Below, in pieces: positions 9,618 to 18,290 of a DNA stretch of 64,000 nucleotides. The notes under the pieces were generated by a model. It was given only the letters and a program-made list of their open reading frames with translations. It had not been told where the DNA came from and made no database searches. How positions within the stretch are numbered: position 1 is the stretch's first letter; each line of letters opens with the position of its first letter. Origin of the DNA: Roseibium polysiphoniae (GTDB taxonomy: Bacteria; Pseudomonadota; Alphaproteobacteria; Rhizobiales; Stappiaceae); contig NZ_JACYXJ010000001.1 in assembly GCF_014842925.1 (NCBI RefSeq), positions 62,001 through 126,000 of the forward strand. Reading direction: 5' to 3'. A program made the translations under genes and the position numbers.

Positions 9618-10532
9618 ATGGAACTCCGTCAACTCCGCTGCTTTATCACCGTGGCCGACAGCCTCCACTTCGGCCGTGCCGCGCAGAAACTCGACATGCT
9701 GCCGGCATCCCTCGGGCGGCAGATCAAGCTTTTGGAAGAAAGCCTGGGATGCAAGCTTTTGGTGCGTACCACTCGAAACGTTGCCTTGACGCAGGACGGG
9801 GAGAGGCTTGTGGTTGCGGCGAGGGATATTCTGGAACGCGTTGACCAGGTCGAGACCGTTTTCAGGGAAACCTTGAGGGAACGAAGATCGATTGTGCGGG
9901 TCGGCGCGATCGACAGCGCAGCGGCCGGCTTGATTCCGCAATTGCTTCCGCATTTTCGCGACGCCTATCCTGATGTGGATCTTCAGCTCTTGGAACAGAA
10001 GACCATCCGTTTGCTTCCGCGTCTCCTGTCCGGCCGGCTTGATGTCGCCCTGGTTCGACCGCCGGAACTGAAAGACCCACGCCTCATGTTTCGGCCGCTC
10101 TTTCATGAAACCGCCGTGGTGGCCTTGCCAGCAAGTCACCCCTTGGCAGCCCAGTCGGTTATCTCCGTCGATGACATGGCTGACGAACCGCTGATTGTGC
10201 CGGACCGGCGGTCCAGGCCTCACAGCCACGACCTGACGATGAAGCTGTTTATCGAGGCGGGTTTGACGGCGCGGGTGGCGCAGATTGCTGAGGAAAAGCA
10301 GACAATCGTGAATCTTGTGAGTGCAGGGCTGGGGCTCGCGATTGTCCCAAGATGGGCGTCGAGACTGGCCGTTGGCGGCGTGACCTTCGTTCCTTTGACT
10401 GTTCCTGCCGGTTCGGCCAGAAACAAGCTCGCATTGTCGGCCGTTTGGCTGCGTGACACGAGAGACCCGGCGCGCGACGGGTTTCTTGATGTGCTTGATC
10501 AGCAGTTGGAAAACCTTGCGGAAACCGCATGA
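9618..10532 (+). CDS. LysR-family regulator of the tartrate module
   Basis: LysR-type transcription factor (304 aa from ATG at 9618; an upstream in-frame TTG exists but this ATG has AAGG 9 nt ahead and gives the family's [14 protein letters not shown] start). N-terminal winged helix-turn-helix within residues 1-60 ([26 protein letters not shown]) and a C-terminal LysR substrate-binding fold. Divergent from ttuC and followed by the TAXI-TRAP genes, the place occupied by ttuA in Agrobacterium. The gene is bracketed by two inverted copies of the same 30-bp element, which argues that it controls both flanking operons. The effector is probably tartrate or a related hydroxy acid. Confidence 0.9.
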   Translation: MELRQLRCFITVADSLHFGRAAQKLDMLPASLGRQIKLLEESLGCKLLVRTTRNVALTQDGERLVVAARDILERVDQVETVFRETLRERRSIVRVGAIDSAAAGLIPQLLPHFRDAYPDVDLQLLEQKTIRLLPRLLSGRLDVALVRPPELKDPRLMFRPLFHETAVVALPASHPLAAQSVISVDDMADEPLIVPDRRSRPHSHDLTMKLFIEAGLTARVAQIAEEKQTIVNLVSAGLGLAIVPRWASRLAVGGVTFVPLTVPAGSARNKLALSAVWLRDTRDPARDGFLDVLDQQLENLAETA

Positions 10533-10533
10533 T

Positions 10534-10563
10534 TTCTATTATTTCAAATTTTTATATAATCGA
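10534..10563 (+). promoter_or_regulatory. LysR-linked promoter/operator element, copy 2 (inverted)
   Basis: Inverted copy of the 9581-9610 element (26/30 identical). On the plus strand it carries TATAAT at about 10555-10560, a good -10 box reading toward the TAXI binding-protein gene, whose ATG is about 85 nt further. In both copies the TCGAT end faces the metabolic or transport operon, so the orientation relative to target genes is conserved. Confidence 0.65.
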
Positions 10564-10577
10564 TTGCTGTTGAGCCG

Positions 10578-10591
10578 GTGATTTTTATCAC
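10578..10591 (+). promoter_or_regulatory. Inverted repeat GTGAT-N4-ATCAC before the TRAP genes
   Basis: Perfect 5-bp inverted repeat with a TTTT centre, about 57 nt upstream of the TAXI gene and just downstream of the putative -10 box. Spacing resembles CRP/FNR-superfamily sites but the half-sites are not canonical FNR (TTGAT). A regulator cannot be named. Confidence 0.35.
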
Positions 10592-10647
10592 TGTAGCGTC
10601 TTTTCAAAGGGCACGCTCTTTGTGCTCTATTTGGGAGGAGACTGTTC

Positions 10648-11621
10648 ATGATGAAAATGTTGAAGATTGCGACTTCTGTCGCGGTCGCAGGGACGCTTGC
10701 GACCTCTGCCTTTGCCGAAGACCGCGAAGGCTGGCCCTCAAACCTGACGATCGGTACCGGTAGCCAGGGTGGAACCTACTTCGGATACGGTAGCGGCTTT
10801 GCGACCATGGTCGGCGAAGCGCTTGATGTGACGGCCAGTGTCGAGATCACTGGTGGTCCTGTTCAGAACGTGACGCTGGTTGAGACAGGCGAGCATAACA
10901 TGGGCTTTGTCACTATGGGGCCTGCCTATGAGGCCTGGACTGGCAAGAGCAAATTGATGCCGGGCTTTGAGCACAAGAAGATCCGTGCCCTTTTCCCGAT
11001 GTATCAAACCCCATTGCAGGCTGCGGTCCTTGCAAGTTCGGGCATCAAGTCCTTTGCAGACCTTGAAGGCAAGCGCGTTGGCGTTGGCCCTGCCGGCGGA
11101 ACATCGGGCACCTACTGGCCGCGTTACTTCAAGGCCGCGGGCATGGATGTGACCATCAGAAATGCCGGCGGAAGCGATACCGCAGGGCAGCTGAAAGACG
11201 GTCTGATCGATGCATTTGTCTATGCAGCGGGATTGCCGACCGGTGCCTACAGCCAGTTGCGGTTGAAAACGATGTGATCTTCCTCAGCATGTCTCGCGAC
11301 GAAATGGCGAAGTTCATGCAGGCCGAGCCTGCCATGTCGCCCTTCATCATTCCGGCGAACACCTATGATGATCAGCCAGAAGACGTCAGCACCGTTTCTC
11401 TATGGAACTTTGCAATTGCGAGTGAAGATATGCCCGAAAGCCTGGCGTATGAGCTGACCAAGCTGGCGATGGAAAACAACGATCGCATGGTTCAGAGCCA
11501 CAAGGCCGCAAAAGAAACGCTGCCGGAAAACGGAGCCAAGAACAGCTTCATGCCGTTCCATCCCGGTGCGGTTCGCTGGTTCGAGGAAAACGGCTATCAG
11601 ATTCCGCCTGCTTTGAAATAA
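10648..11621 (+). pseudogene. TAXI-family TRAP transporter binding protein, frameshifted
   Basis: Periplasmic receptor of a TAXI-type TRAP transporter, broken by a frameshift. Frame 1 (10648-11277) holds a signal peptide (MMKMLKIATSVAVAG... to SAFAEDREG) and the first two thirds, with family motifs IGTGSQGGTYFGYG and GPAGGTSGTYWPRYF, ending prematurely at TGA 11275. The remainder (VIFLSMSRDEM... to IPPALK) continues in another frame from 11274 to 11621. Restoring one G (ACGATG to ACGGATG near 11270) gives LKTDVIFLS and a normal family length of about 324 residues. The ribosome-binding site GGAGGAG is intact. A sequencing error is possible, but the next gene is also broken. Confidence 0.85.
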
Positions 11622-11652
11622 CAGCGGCGTTTTCGACTTTCACCTAAACACT

Positions 11653-11674
11653 CAGGCGGGAATTTTCCCGCCTG
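11653..11674 (+). promoter_or_regulatory. Intercistronic stem-loop between TRAP genes
   Basis: Perfect 10-bp stem CAGGCGGGAA / TTCCCGCCTG with a 2-nt loop and only a weak U-run (TTCATT). It lies between binding-protein and permease genes, again the place where transporter operons attenuate transcription. Confidence 0.65.
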
Positions 11675-11742
11675 TTCATTATGACCAAGGTTAAGCTGCA
11701 GGCCGTGAAAGGTCCGCGGATTTACAGGGCGACACCCCAGCC

Positions 11743-13908
11743 ATGACAGATAATAACAATCCGGCCTCTACAATTGAGACCCAGACCGCAAGCGCCCAGG
11801 TGGACGACGAACCAACGGTAAGCAACCAGCGCGAATTCAACAGGAACTGGCACTGGTTTATTGCAACGGCCTGTGTTTGCTACACGGTCTTTCACTTGCT
11901 GGTAATGAATGTCTGGCCGCTTGAGACCTGGACTTACCGCTTGATCCACGTCGGTGGCGGCTTGGTGCTCGGCTTCCTGATCTACAGCGCAACAACAGGG
12001 GCGTCCGATGCGTCCCGGCGCAGTGTGCTCGACTGGTTGCTGCTGATCGTCTCCGGCGTGGGTATTTTGACCGGCTTTGCCATGGTTTCGGCCATCTGGA
12101 TAAACGGTTTGATGGGGGAGGAATTTCCGCCGATCTGGGCTCTCAAATACTATGGTGCGCCGCTTTTTGTCGGGACTTGCGCGGCGATCCTGCATGGCTG
12201 GATCTTCCGGGGCAAGCAACGTGGGCGGACATCTCCGGGCGATGTGCTTCTGGCTGTCTCTTCCGTTGCAGCGATCACCTACATTGTTTTCTTTTCCGAG
12301 CAGCTGCAGCTTCGGGCCGGAATGCCCATGGCCCTGCCATCTGACATGTGGGCAGCTCTGACCGGGGTGGTTCTGATCGTTGAGCTGACCCGCCGCCTTG
12401 CCGGTCTGGCGCTGGTGATCATTGCAAGTATCTTCGTCGCCTATGCATTCCTGGGGCCATGGCTGCCTGGAATTCTCGAGCACAAGGGTTACACCGCCAA
12501 ACGCTTCTTCACCTATATCTTCACCGACAACGGTATCCTGGGTGCGCCGATTGCGATCTCGTCAACCTAAATCATCCTATTCGTCGTCTTTGCGTCGTTT
12601 CTGCAGGTCACCAGGGTTGGTGAGTATTTTGTGAATGTTTCGTTTGCTGCGGCCGGCCACAAACGCGGGGGACCTGCAAAGGTAGCTGTGTTTGCCTCCG
12701 GGCTGATGGGGATGATCAACGGCACGTCGGCAGGCAATGTGGTGGCCACCGGCAGTCTGACAATCCCGATGATGAAGAAGGTGGGCTACAAGCCGCAAAC
12801 GGCAGCTTTGGTGGAAGCCGCAGCCTCCACCGGTGGTCAGATCATGCCGCCGATCATGGGCGCGGGCGCGTTCATAATGGCCGAAATCACCGGTATTCCC
12901 TATCTCGACATCGTCTGGGCCGCGATTATTCCGGCGATCATCTACTTTCTGTCGATCTTCTTTACCGTCGACATCGCGGCGCAGAAAGGCGGCATGTCCG
13001 GTCTTCCGCGTTCGGAACTGCCGAAACTCGATACGCTGTTGCGGCAAGCCTATCTGTTTACGCCGATCGTCGTTCTGATTTATGCGCTTTTCGCCGGCTA
13101 CTCGGTCATCCGCTGCGGAACGTTGGCCATGATGACCGCAGCGGTCGTCTCCTGGCTGACGCCGCACAAGATGGGTCCGCGGCGGCTGTTCCAGGCCCTT
13201 GAGGTCGGCGCCCGGATGTCCTTGCAGCTTGTCGCAGTGTGTGCGGCGGCGGGCATCATTGTTGGCGTGATCGCACTGACCGGGATTGGCTCCCGTTTCT
13301 CCGCCCTGCTCTTGAGCCTCGCGGATCAGAGCCAGTTTCTGGCGCTGTTTTTCGCCATGTGCGTGTCCATCGTGCTTGGGATGGGAATGCCGACGACCGC
13401 AGCCTACGCGGTGGCCGCGAGTGTCATTGCGCCAGGGATCATCAACCTCGGCGTTGAGCCACTCACGGCGCATTTCTTCATCTTCTACTTCGCGGTCATG
13501 TCGGCAATCACGCCTCCTGTGGCCCTCGCGGCCTACGCAGGATCTGCCCTTGCAGGGTCTGACCCGATGAAAACCAGCTTTGAGGCCTTTTCCATCGGGC
13601 TGGCGGCTTTCATCGTGCCCTACATGTTCTTTTATTCCGATGCGATGCTCATGCAGGGCGAGCTCGTTGATACGGTGCATGTGGCAGCAACCGCGATTGT
13701 CGGCGTTTACATGCTCTCCAGCGCCATTCAGGGCTGGTTCTTCGGCAAGGCCGGGCCGGCAGCTCGTATTGCTCTGCTCGTGGCCGCGCTGGCCATGATC
13801 GAGGCCGGCTGGATCACAGACGTGATCGGGCTCGGGATCGGCGTATTGGTCTTCCTGCTGCAGAAAAAATACGTGACGCCGCAAGTAGTTGCCCGCGGCG
13901 CCGACTAG
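11743..13908 (+). pseudogene. TRAP transporter fused 4TM/12TM permease, internal stop
   Basis: Fused DctQM-type membrane subunit of the TAXI-TRAP transporter, interrupted by TAA at 12568-12570. The upstream part (275 codons) ends ISST-stop; the same frame continues IILFVVFASFLQVTRVGEYF and then the large DctM domain with NGTSAGNVVATGS, STGGQIMPPIMGAGAF and LGMGMPTTAAYAV. Family members have Tyr or a similar residue at the stop position, so a single TAC/TAT to TAA change explains it. Without it the protein would be about 721 residues. Codon use and reading frame downstream remain intact, so the lesion is recent. Readthrough or an independent downstream start could still produce fragments. Confidence 0.87.
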
Positions 13909-14098
13909 CAGCGGCGTCTGAATAGCGTTGGTACCACGGCGCACTTGATCTCAGGGATCCGGAGGCATGGAATTGACGTTCCATTCCTTCGGAACTTGCT
14001 GCCGCAAGTGGGCCGTCGCGAGAAGATCCGATATTTTCAAACGAACGCCGGCTCAAGCGAGTAGAGAACAGCCTGTCCGGTTTATAAGCCTGATTTTA

Positions 14099-15166
14099 TT
14101 AAACGATTTGCTTTGGTGTCAGGCCAAATTCTCTTTTGAACGCGGTTGAGAAGTTGGCAGGCGAGGAATAGCCGGCGATGTGCGCTGCCTCGGCGATCGT
14201 GAGCCCATCCCGTTCCAGGGCTGTCCTTGCTTTTGCCAGACCGAACTTCCGAATGAAGCGGGAGGCTGACAGTCCGTAGGCGCGTGAGATCAGCCGCTGC
14301 AGTGAATTCTGACTCATGCCGATGTGCCGGGCGAGTTCTTCGACCGTGAGGCAATTGCCGCGTTGATCGTCAAGAAAGGTCTCGATTTCCAGCAATCTAT
14401 GCCGGTCCTGTCCATCTATTGCTTTGACAGGTGGATCTACAGGGCACTCCGAGAAGTGCTGGAAGGCCTCATCCAGCAACCCGTAGACCCGTGCGGTAAT
14501 ATAAAGACGGTGCTGAAAAGGCGATCTGTTCGGAGCGGCGATGATCTGTTCTGCCAGGCCAATTGCATGGGTGCTGGGAACCCAGCTCAAGCTCGAGACA
14601 TGCGTCTCAGCGAACTCCTTGAAAATATGGAACCTGGGGTCAGACCGATCCAAATGGGCGAAGAGCCAGTCGTGCGAAATGGAAATGGTCACCTTCTTCA
14701 GGCGGACACCTTTGCGCGCATGCCTCACAAATTTTTCAATGCGGTTTTGCGAGAACACGGTTGCGATCGGTGACCAATGACGCGCGTCATCGTCATAGGA
14801 AGGCATTGGTATTTTGAAGTCGCCGACAAAGGCGTCGACGTGCCCCTCCAGAAACACGGAGGCGCTTAATCTGGGACCGCATTCGGTCTCAATTTTGAGG
14901 TCGTGCAGATCTTCAGCGTTCGAATAATGAACCGATAGCCCTTCCTCAACGTCCATGAACCCGATTGCACCGCGCAGAACCTCATCGCTTGTCTCAAGCG
15001 AAGGCCCGACCCAACGCATGTGTTGAGCGCCAGGTTGATCCATAAGGTCTTCTTTTGTGACGTAGTGCTTATGGCGATCAAGCGGAACAAACATGAGATT
15101 CAAGTGTCCAGAACGGGGCAGGTCGAGGGGCGGGGGCTCATTCGCTGTGTCACTGACGCTCCCCAT
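14099..15166 (-). CDS. AraC-family regulator (PchR/RhrA-like iron-uptake activator)
   Basis: Transcription factor of 355 aa with a C-terminal double helix-turn-helix AraC domain (about residues 255-355; TVEELARHIGMSQNSLQRLI and a second HTH ending FKREFGLTPKQ). The N-terminal ligand domain resembles those of siderophore-responsive activators such as PchR, AlcR and RhrA, though the ligand is unknown. SD AGGAT precedes the ATG. Divergent from the TonB receptor gene at 15363; the 196-bp shared intergenic region holds two 15-bp direct repeats spaced 31 bp, good candidates for its binding sites, plus an iron box. Likely an activator of the receptor when the cognate chelate is present. Confidence 0.88.
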   Translation of the reverse strand: MGSVSDTANEPPPLDLPRSGHLNLMFVPLDRHKHYVTKEDLMDQPGAQHMRWVGPSLETSDEVLRGAIGFMDVEEGLSVHYSNAEDLHDLKIETECGPRLSASVFLEGHVDAFVGDFKIPMPSYDDDARHWSPIATVFSQNRIEKFVRHARKGVRLKKVTISISHDWLFAHLDRSDPRFHIFKEFAETHVSSLSWVPSTHAIGLAEQIIAAPNRSPFQHRLYITARVYGLLDEAFQHFSECPVDPPVKAIDGQDRHRLLEIETFLDDQRGNCLTVEELARHIGMSQNSLQRLISRAYGLSASRFIRKFGLAKARTALERDGLTIAEAAHIAGYSSPANFSTAFKREFGLTPKQIV

Positions 15167-15217
15167 AAGATCCTAATAGAGAAAGCACTTTTGCCATAAA
15201 TTCAGTTTCGCAAAAGA

Positions 15218-15263
15218 GTTTGAGTGACACGCAAACGCCTTCGGAATTGTTTGAGTGTGACGC
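15218..15263 (+). promoter_or_regulatory. Direct repeats, probable AraC-type operator
   Basis: GTTTGAGTGACACGC (15218-15232) and GTTTGAGTGTGACGC (15249-15263): 13 of 15 identical, starts 31 bp apart, i.e. three helical turns on one DNA face, as expected for an AraC-family dimer. They lie 100-145 bp upstream of the receptor gene. Confidence 0.6.
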
Positions 15264-15280
15264 TGCCTTTATCAAATACA

Positions 15281-15295
15281 TGATGTTTTTAGTCA
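15281..15295 (+). promoter_or_regulatory. RirA-type iron-responsive operator-like box (TGA-N9-TCA)
   Basis: TGATGTTTTTAGTCA matches the TGA-N9-TCA pattern described for rhizobial iron-responsive operators. It lies about 68 nt upstream of the receptor ATG and just downstream of the AraC repeats. The pattern is short, so a chance match is possible, but similar boxes precede two other iron genes here. Confidence 0.45.
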
Positions 15296-15362
15296 AGTTT
15301 AAGTCCGGTTGAGGAGGCCTGAAGCCGCCGCGGCTGGACTGACGAGGGTTGGGGTTTGAAAA

Positions 15363-17348
15363 ATGAAACGTAGAATCGTGAGGCAAGCGGCCATCTTGGC
15401 ATCCGTCAGTGGTCTGACCCTTTCGGCAGTGGCCGCCGCCGCCCAGGATGTGCAGCAGCTGGAGACCATTGTCATCAAAGATGACGGCTCTGAAGAATTC
15501 GAGACCCTTGAAACCAGCTCCAACATCAGCCGCGACGAAATCGAGCAAACACAGCCGGTTGACCTGAAACAGCTCTTCCAGGGCACGCCATCAGTGGCGA
15601 CCGCAGGGGGCAGTCCGGCTTCGCAAAAAATCTATGTGCACGGCATTGATGAGTCCAAACTCAATGTAACGGTCGATGGAGCCCGGCAGAAAAACAACGT
15701 CTGGCATCACAATGGCAGCTTGGGCATCAATCCTTTGTTCCTGAAATCTGTCGGGATAAATGACGGTGTGGCGCCGGCCGACGGCGGCCCAGGCGCGCTC
15801 GGAGGCAGCGTCGATTTTGAAACGGTCGACGCAGTGGATCTTCTCAAGGAAGGCCAGACTCTGGGGGGATTGGTTTCCTTCGGCTACGACACAAACTCGA
15901 TGACGCTGACTGGAACAACCGCTGCTTATGGCGCTTCCAAGGGATTTGAGTATCTGGGTGCCATCACCCGGGGCGAGGGGCAGGATTATGATGACGGCGA
16001 CGGGTTCACGGAACTCGGCACCGCGACCGATCTCTGGAATGGCCTTGGCAAGTTGGCTTATCAGAGCCTTGAGGGCCACCGGTTTGAAGCGACCGGAGAA
16101 TACTACAGGGATGACGGCTATCGGCGCCTGCGCACCAACATGGGAGCCGTTGGAACCGACTTTAATGACAACCTTTATGAGCGGCTGACGGCGACCTTCA
16201 AGTACACTTTGGAGGGGGCGAGCGGAAACTTCGACCCTGAAGTGCTGCTTTACTACAATCAGAACACACTCAACCGTCCCAACAATTCCGGTTACACGCG
16301 GGCAAGCGGAGATTTCAATTCCGATCTGCAATCGATCGGCGGCCATCTGCAGAACCGGTTTCATTTTGGTTTGGGGACTGTGACAGCCGGTGTCGATTTC
16401 TACCATGATCAGGTCGATATCGAGCGCTTCCATTTTTCGACAGACGCGGCTGAAGACATCACCAATGTGGGCGCATATGTGCAGACACGCCTCACCCCTA
16501 TCGAGAAGCTGGATGTTTCAGCCGGTCTGCGCGCCGATTTTCAGAGCTATCATTCGGTGGACGACCAGACGTTCGATAATTTCGGTCTCTCGCCCAACGT
16601 AAACCTCGGTTATGAAATCATCGACGGCCTGAAACTTACCGGTGGCTATGCGTATGTATTTGGAGGCATCGAGCAAGCCGAAGCAGCTCTGTTCCACTCC
16701 ATTGATTACACCTATGCAGACGATTTGAACCCGACGACGGCTCACAATGCAAAAGTTGGATTGTCTTACGAATACAAAGGCCTCGTCGTCGGCGCCGACC
16801 TTTTCTATACAAAGATGTTCGACACGACCACATATGAATATGGCGCCGGATTTACGACTGCGGAGCGCGTCAACGGCGATGACTTGATCTCGAAGGGCTT
16901 TGACATCTCAGCTCGCTACAACTGGAAGAACGCTTACGTTTCTGCCGCCTATACCCACACCGATGTTGAGTATGGAGACCGCATACCGCTCTTCGGCGAC
17001 TCAAACAGTGGCGTTCCGGTCGGAGACATGCTGTCGCTTGGTGCTGGATACACGTTCCAAGACTGGAATCTGACGCTTGGCGCTAACGCGGAAATAGCCT
17101 TCGAGTATTCCAATCAGGATCTGGAAGACAACGGGTATGACAACCCTATCCCGGGATATGAGGTCGTAAATATCTTCGCCCAATGGGCACCGAAGCTCGG
17201 TGACACGGATTTTACGCTTCGCGGCGAAGTCAACAACCTGTTTGACGAAACCTATTACAGCCGGGGAAGCTACAGCACGACGAGCCGTGTGACGCCGGTC
17301 AATTCACCAGGACGGAGCTTCTTCTTGACGGCAACAGCCAAATTTTAA
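15363..17348 (+). CDS. TonB-dependent outer-membrane receptor (heme/iron-chelate type), 1
   Basis: Outer-membrane receptor of 661 aa. Cleavable signal peptide (MKRRIVRQAAILASVSGLTL... to AAAAQ), plug domain (about residues 45-160, with VHGIDESKLNVTVDGARQK and APADGGPGALGGSVDFETVD), then a 22-strand beta-barrel ending in the aromatic TATAKF typical of outer-membrane insertion. The plug resembles the hemoglobin/heme receptor group of TonB receptors, but the ligand is not certain. Clear paralogue of the receptor at 18291-20258. Divergent AraC regulator, AraC-type direct repeats and an iron-box-like motif lie upstream; a strong terminator follows at 17371. Confidence 0.92.
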   Translation: MKRRIVRQAAILASVSGLTLSAVAAAAQDVQQLETIVIKDDGSEEFETLETSSNISRDEIEQTQPVDLKQLFQGTPSVATAGGSPASQKIYVHGIDESKLNVTVDGARQKNNVWHHNGSLGINPLFLKSVGINDGVAPADGGPGALGGSVDFETVDAVDLLKEGQTLGGLVSFGYDTNSMTLTGTTAAYGASKGFEYLGAITRGEGQDYDDGDGFTELGTATDLWNGLGKLAYQSLEGHRFEATGEYYRDDGYRRLRTNMGAVGTDFNDNLYERLTATFKYTLEGASGNFDPEVLLYYNQNTLNRPNNSGYTRASGDFNSDLQSIGGHLQNRFHFGLGTVTAGVDFYHDQVDIERFHFSTDAAEDITNVGAYVQTRLTPIEKLDVSAGLRADFQSYHSVDDQTFDNFGLSPNVNLGYEIIDGLKLTGGYAYVFGGIEQAEAALFHSIDYTYADDLNPTTAHNAKVGLSYEYKGLVVGADLFYTKMFDTTTYEYGAGFTTAERVNGDDLISKGFDISARYNWKNAYVSAAYTHTDVEYGDRIPLFGDSNSGVPVGDMLSLGAGYTFQDWNLTLGANAEIAFEYSNQDLEDNGYDNPIPGYEVVNIFAQWAPKLGDTDFTLRGEVNNLFDETYYSRGSYSTTSRVTPVNSPGRSFFLTATAKF

Positions 17349-17370
17349 GTTTGCAGATCAAGCTCTTCGC

Positions 17371-17400
17371 GTGAGCCGGGGTCTCCCGGCTCACTCTTTT
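17371..17400 (+). terminator. Rho-independent terminator of receptor 1
   Basis: Perfect 10-bp stem GTGAGCCGGG / CCCGGCTCAC with a 4-nt loop (GTCT), followed by TCTTTT. It starts 22 nt after the receptor stop codon. Confidence 0.85.
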
Positions 17401-17426
17401 ATGTTCAAGAATGGATAGCCAGGGCA

Positions 17427-17714
17427 ATGATAGTCGTCACGTCGACAGCGCATACCGCCTCAGCCTCAAAATACCTCCAGCAACTTTGCAAGCACTTTGC
17501 CCACAAGGTTCCCGCAGATTGGGATGCCAACAAGGGGGAGGTGTCATTTCCGTTCGGCTTCTGCCAGATGTTCGCCACCGACGCGAGCCTCACAATCCGC
17601 TGTGAAGCAGATGAAGATCAAAGCATGGCTCGGATGAAGGGTGTCATCGACAGTCACATTGAGCGGTTCGCTTGGCGAGAAGAGCTGAAGCTTGAATGGC
17701 GACCGACAGCTTAA
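17427..17714 (+). CDS. DUF2218 domain protein
   Basis: Small soluble protein of 95 aa matching DUF2218: after a short N-terminus (MIVVTSTAHTASASKYLQQL) comes the family core LCKHFAHKVPADWD, a central FPFGFCQM strand and a C-terminal SHIERFAWREELKLEWR. No signal peptide or membrane segment. Function is unknown; DUF2218 genes are often found beside siderophore or heme uptake genes, as here between two TonB receptors. It follows the receptor terminator by 26 nt, so it probably relies on readthrough or its own weak promoter. A stem-loop with a short T-run follows at 17750. Confidence 0.85.
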   Translation: MIVVTSTAHTASASKYLQQLCKHFAHKVPADWDANKGEVSFPFGFCQMFATDASLTIRCEADEDQSMARMKGVIDSHIERFAWREELKLEWRPTA

Positions 17715-17749
17715 AGATGCTTGATTGCTTGGCTTAAGTTGCCAGCGGA

Positions 17750-17786
17750 AAAGGCGCGCAGTTGCAGAGACACTGTGCGCCTTTCA
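17750..17786 (+). terminator. Stem-loop terminator after the DUF2218 gene
   Basis: Twelve-bp stem AAAGGCGCGCAG / CTGTGCGCCTTT (one G-U pair) with an 11-nt loop; only three Ts follow, so termination may be partial. It begins 35 nt after the stop codon. Confidence 0.6.
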
Positions 17787-17917
17787 TTGGTCTTGCAGCT
17801 GGCGAGACTGATTAGCCAGCGATTGGATCCGATCCGATCTGAACCCCTGAATTTCCTCCAGTTTTGTTTAGCGCCCGTCTCAGTCAGGAGGCGGGCGGAA
17901 CGACGCCTGCGCAGCTC

Positions 17918-18028
17918 ACAGAAGATCATTTCACCGGGCTTTTACAGCGCCAGGATGCCGGGGTGAAGGCAGCGGAGGTCTGCCGTAACCACAGTGTTTC
18001 GGAAGCCATATTTTTCTCGCAAGAATGA
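17918..18028 (+). pseudogene. Remnant of an IS3-family transposase OrfA
   Basis: A frame without a start codon reads TEDHFTGLLQRQ, DAGVKAAEVCRNHSVSEAIF and FS before a stop at 18026. This matches the N-terminal helix-turn-helix of IS3-type OrfA proteins (pattern TEEQI..IL.EQ.AG.K.ADVCRKHGIS.ATF). Only about 36 codons survive, no OrfB or terminal repeats are visible, and several substitutions have occurred, so this is an old fragment. Confidence 0.65.
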
Positions 18029-18083
18029 CATCTTGTATTCCGCTCGGGTCTCGAGAGTAGAGTTTAAAATATTGAAATAATTA

Positions 18084-18120
18084 GTGAAAATACGACTCGT
18101 ATCCTTTGAATATTTTTCAC
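18084..18120 (+). promoter_or_regulatory. Nested inverted repeats in the receptor 2 upstream region
   Basis: Outer arms GTGAAAATA / TATTTTTCAC (one bulged T) enclose a perfect 13-bp palindrome ATACGA-C-TCGTAT at 18090-18102. AT-rich, about 170-205 nt upstream of receptor 2. Could be an operator or a hairpin; no regulator can be named. The rest of the 17715-18290 gap holds the stem-loop at 17750, the transposase remnant and the operator cluster at 18141. Confidence 0.4.
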
Positions 18121-18140
18121 TTTTAGCGATTTTGACGCGC

Positions 18141-18185
18141 GTAAAACATTATTTCAAACAGTGTTTTACATGACTATTTAACTCA
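18141..18185 (+). promoter_or_regulatory. Receptor 2 operator cluster: TetR-like site plus iron box
   Basis: GTAAAACA (18141-18148) and TGTTTTAC (18162-18169) form a perfect inverted repeat with a 13-nt spacer. Inside it, TTCAAACA-GT-GTTTTAC (18153-18169) resembles the palindrome upstream of the TetR gene (24779-24795). Immediately downstream, TGACTATTTAACTCA (18171-18185) fits the TGA-N9-TCA iron-responsive operator and has extended arms TACATGA / TCATGTA. The same order, TetR-like site outside and iron box inside, occurs at the TetR promoter. Confidence 0.55.
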
Positions 18186-18290
18186 TGTATAAACTCCGCT
18201 GTGCCGTGCAACTGGGGGCGGTTCGAGCCATGTTCGGCTGTTCTGCCGAATTCAGCTGATCTTGAAATTTCAAAAACAAAGGAATTGGCC

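Noticed and set aside
12577..13944. 455-codon minus-strand frame opposite the TRAP permease
   Set aside because: Composition rich in Arg, His and Gly with no domain, exactly antisense to a clear TRAP DctM sequence. Typical shadow frame of a high-GC gene.
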